DNA from: CALKMS01 sp036796755
GTDB taxonomy: Bacteria > Actinomycetota > Aquicultoria > SKW223 > CALKMS01
NCBI GenBank assembly: GCA_036796755.1
Contig: DAIRCJ010000072.1
Span: 1 to 6,821 of the forward strand
Direction of reading: 5' to 3'
DNA: 6,821 nucleotides
Under the pieces are notes generated by a model. That model made no database searches and was not told the origin of the DNA. It was given only the letters and a program-made list of their open reading frames with translations. Made by a program: the position numbers and the translations under genes. Positions 6,307-6,821 of the stretch are shown piece by piece (positions within the stretch are counted from its first letter, which is position 1; every line of letters begins with the position of its first letter).

Positions 6307-6821
6307 CTTAACCGGGAAAGAGGCCAGTAAATCAAAACAGCCCGACCTATTATCCTTTCTTTCCTCAAAGGGCCAAATACCCGACTATCCGAGCTATTTG
6401 GACGGTTGTCCCCCATAACAAAATAGTTAGAGGGAGGAATTTTAAATGGCCCAAAGTTAGTAAGATCGGGTTGCTTAATTTTGTAAGGCTCAGAAAGCTG
6501 CTGCTGGTTTATGTAAACTACTCCTTTCTTTATCTCCAGGGTCTCGCCAGGAAGTCCAATTATCCTTTTTATATAATCGCGATTGTCGTTGGGGGGCAAA
6601 AAAACAATGATGTCTCCCCTTTTGGGTTCCGAAAACCGATAAATAAACTTATTAACTATAACTCGATCTCGCGGGTAAAGAGTGGGCTCCATTGAACCTG
6701 AGGGGATATAGAAAGGTTGAAAAATGAAGGTTCTAACCGTCCAAGCAATTAAAACGGCGCTAACTAAAAGTAAAGGTAATTCCCGAAAAAAAGAAGTGGA
6801 TGTGGTTTCCTCAGAAGACAT
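6294..6821 (-). CDS. lepB: Signal peptidase I (leader peptidase), short single-membrane-segment form
   Basis: Membrane-bound serine protease that removes N-terminal signal peptides from exported proteins on the outer face of the cytoplasmic membrane. The 175-residue protein has a short polar N-terminus (1-12), one hydrophobic segment (about 15-34), then family box B, PSGSMEPTL (40-48), with catalytic Ser43. The general base is Lys85 in YIKRIIGLPGE (83-93), and box E is GDNRPNSSDSR (137-147). Both catalytic residues are present. The length and single N-terminal anchor match the compact enzymes of Bacillota and similar bacteria rather than the longer two-segment E. coli form. The ATG start is the last codon of the window, so its ribosome binding site is not visible and a slightly longer protein cannot be excluded. 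The end overlaps the start of fabH, so the two are probably cotranscribed although their functions are unrelated. Confidence 0.96.
   Translation of the reverse strand: MSSEETTSTSFFRELPLLLVSAVLIAWTVRTFIFQPFYIPSGSMEPTLYPRDRVIVNKFIYRFSEPKRGDIIVFLPPNDNRDYIKRIIGLPGETLEIKKGVVYINQQQLSEPYKIKQPDLTNFGPFKIPPSNYFVMGDNRPNSSDSRVFGPLRKERIIGRAVLIYWPLSRLRWLR
6303..6309 (-). promoter_or_regulatory. Likely ribosome binding site for the TTG start of fabH
   Basis: On the minus strand AAGGTGG is followed by five bases and then TTG at 6297-6295. It lies inside the last codons of lepB. The alternative GTG start falls within this motif and has no good Shine-Dalgarno of its own, which favours the TTG start and translational coupling to lepB termination. 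Confidence 0.55.

Noticed and set aside
6065..6418. Plus-strand open frame of 117 codons opposite fabH and lepB
   Set aside because: It runs antisense across two well-supported conserved genes and has no family features. Other plus-strand frames (1854-2129, 4379-4657, 4823-5047, 5497-5727, 6471-6695) were rejected for the same reason.

Overview
This window is one unbroken, tightly packed bacterial gene cluster read entirely from the minus strand. It covers most of the type II (dissociated) fatty-acid synthesis pathway. In the direction of transcription, from high to low coordinates, the order is lepB (signal peptidase I), fabH, fabK, fabD, fabG, acpP, a second FabK/nitronate-monooxygenase-like flavoprotein gene, fabF, and the 5' end of rnc (ribonuclease III), which runs off the low-coordinate edge. 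Every junction is either an overlap or a gap of 33 bases or less. No stretch above about 300 bases lacks a gene, and I see no internal terminator, promoter, RNA gene, mobile element or CRISPR array. The cluster probably forms one transcript whose promoter lies upstream of lepB, outside the window.

How the genes work together: FabD moves malonyl groups from CoA to the acyl carrier protein (AcpP). FabH condenses acetyl-CoA (or a branched starter) with malonyl-ACP. FabG reduces the 3-keto group, FabK reduces the enoyl-ACP, and FabF carries out the later elongation condensations. The 3-hydroxyacyl-ACP dehydratase (FabZ), acetyl-CoA carboxylase and PlsX are not in the window. The flavoprotein between acpP and fabF is clearly a homolog of FabK, but it carries a four-cysteine cluster near its C-terminus. 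Its role is the main open question here. The flanking genes lepB and rnc belong to protein export and RNA processing.

Organism: the gene order fabH-fabK-fabD-fabG-acpP-fabF-rnc, use of the flavin-dependent enoyl reductase FabK, a short single-membrane-segment signal peptidase, strong AGGAGG-type ribosome binding sites and moderate GC (mid-40s per cent by eye) resemble Clostridia and other FabK-using anaerobic bacteria, possibly a deep-branching or uncultured lineage. Heavy use of TTG starts (three certain, one probable, out of nine genes) is a noticeable trait. A finer taxonomic placement cannot be supported from the sequence alone.

The window is mostly conserved core metabolism. I do not see a wholly new system. 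The points worth a second look are the FabK-like paralog with its cysteine cluster, the linkage of lepB to the fab genes, the mixed cofactor signature of FabG, and the start-codon and coupling pattern.
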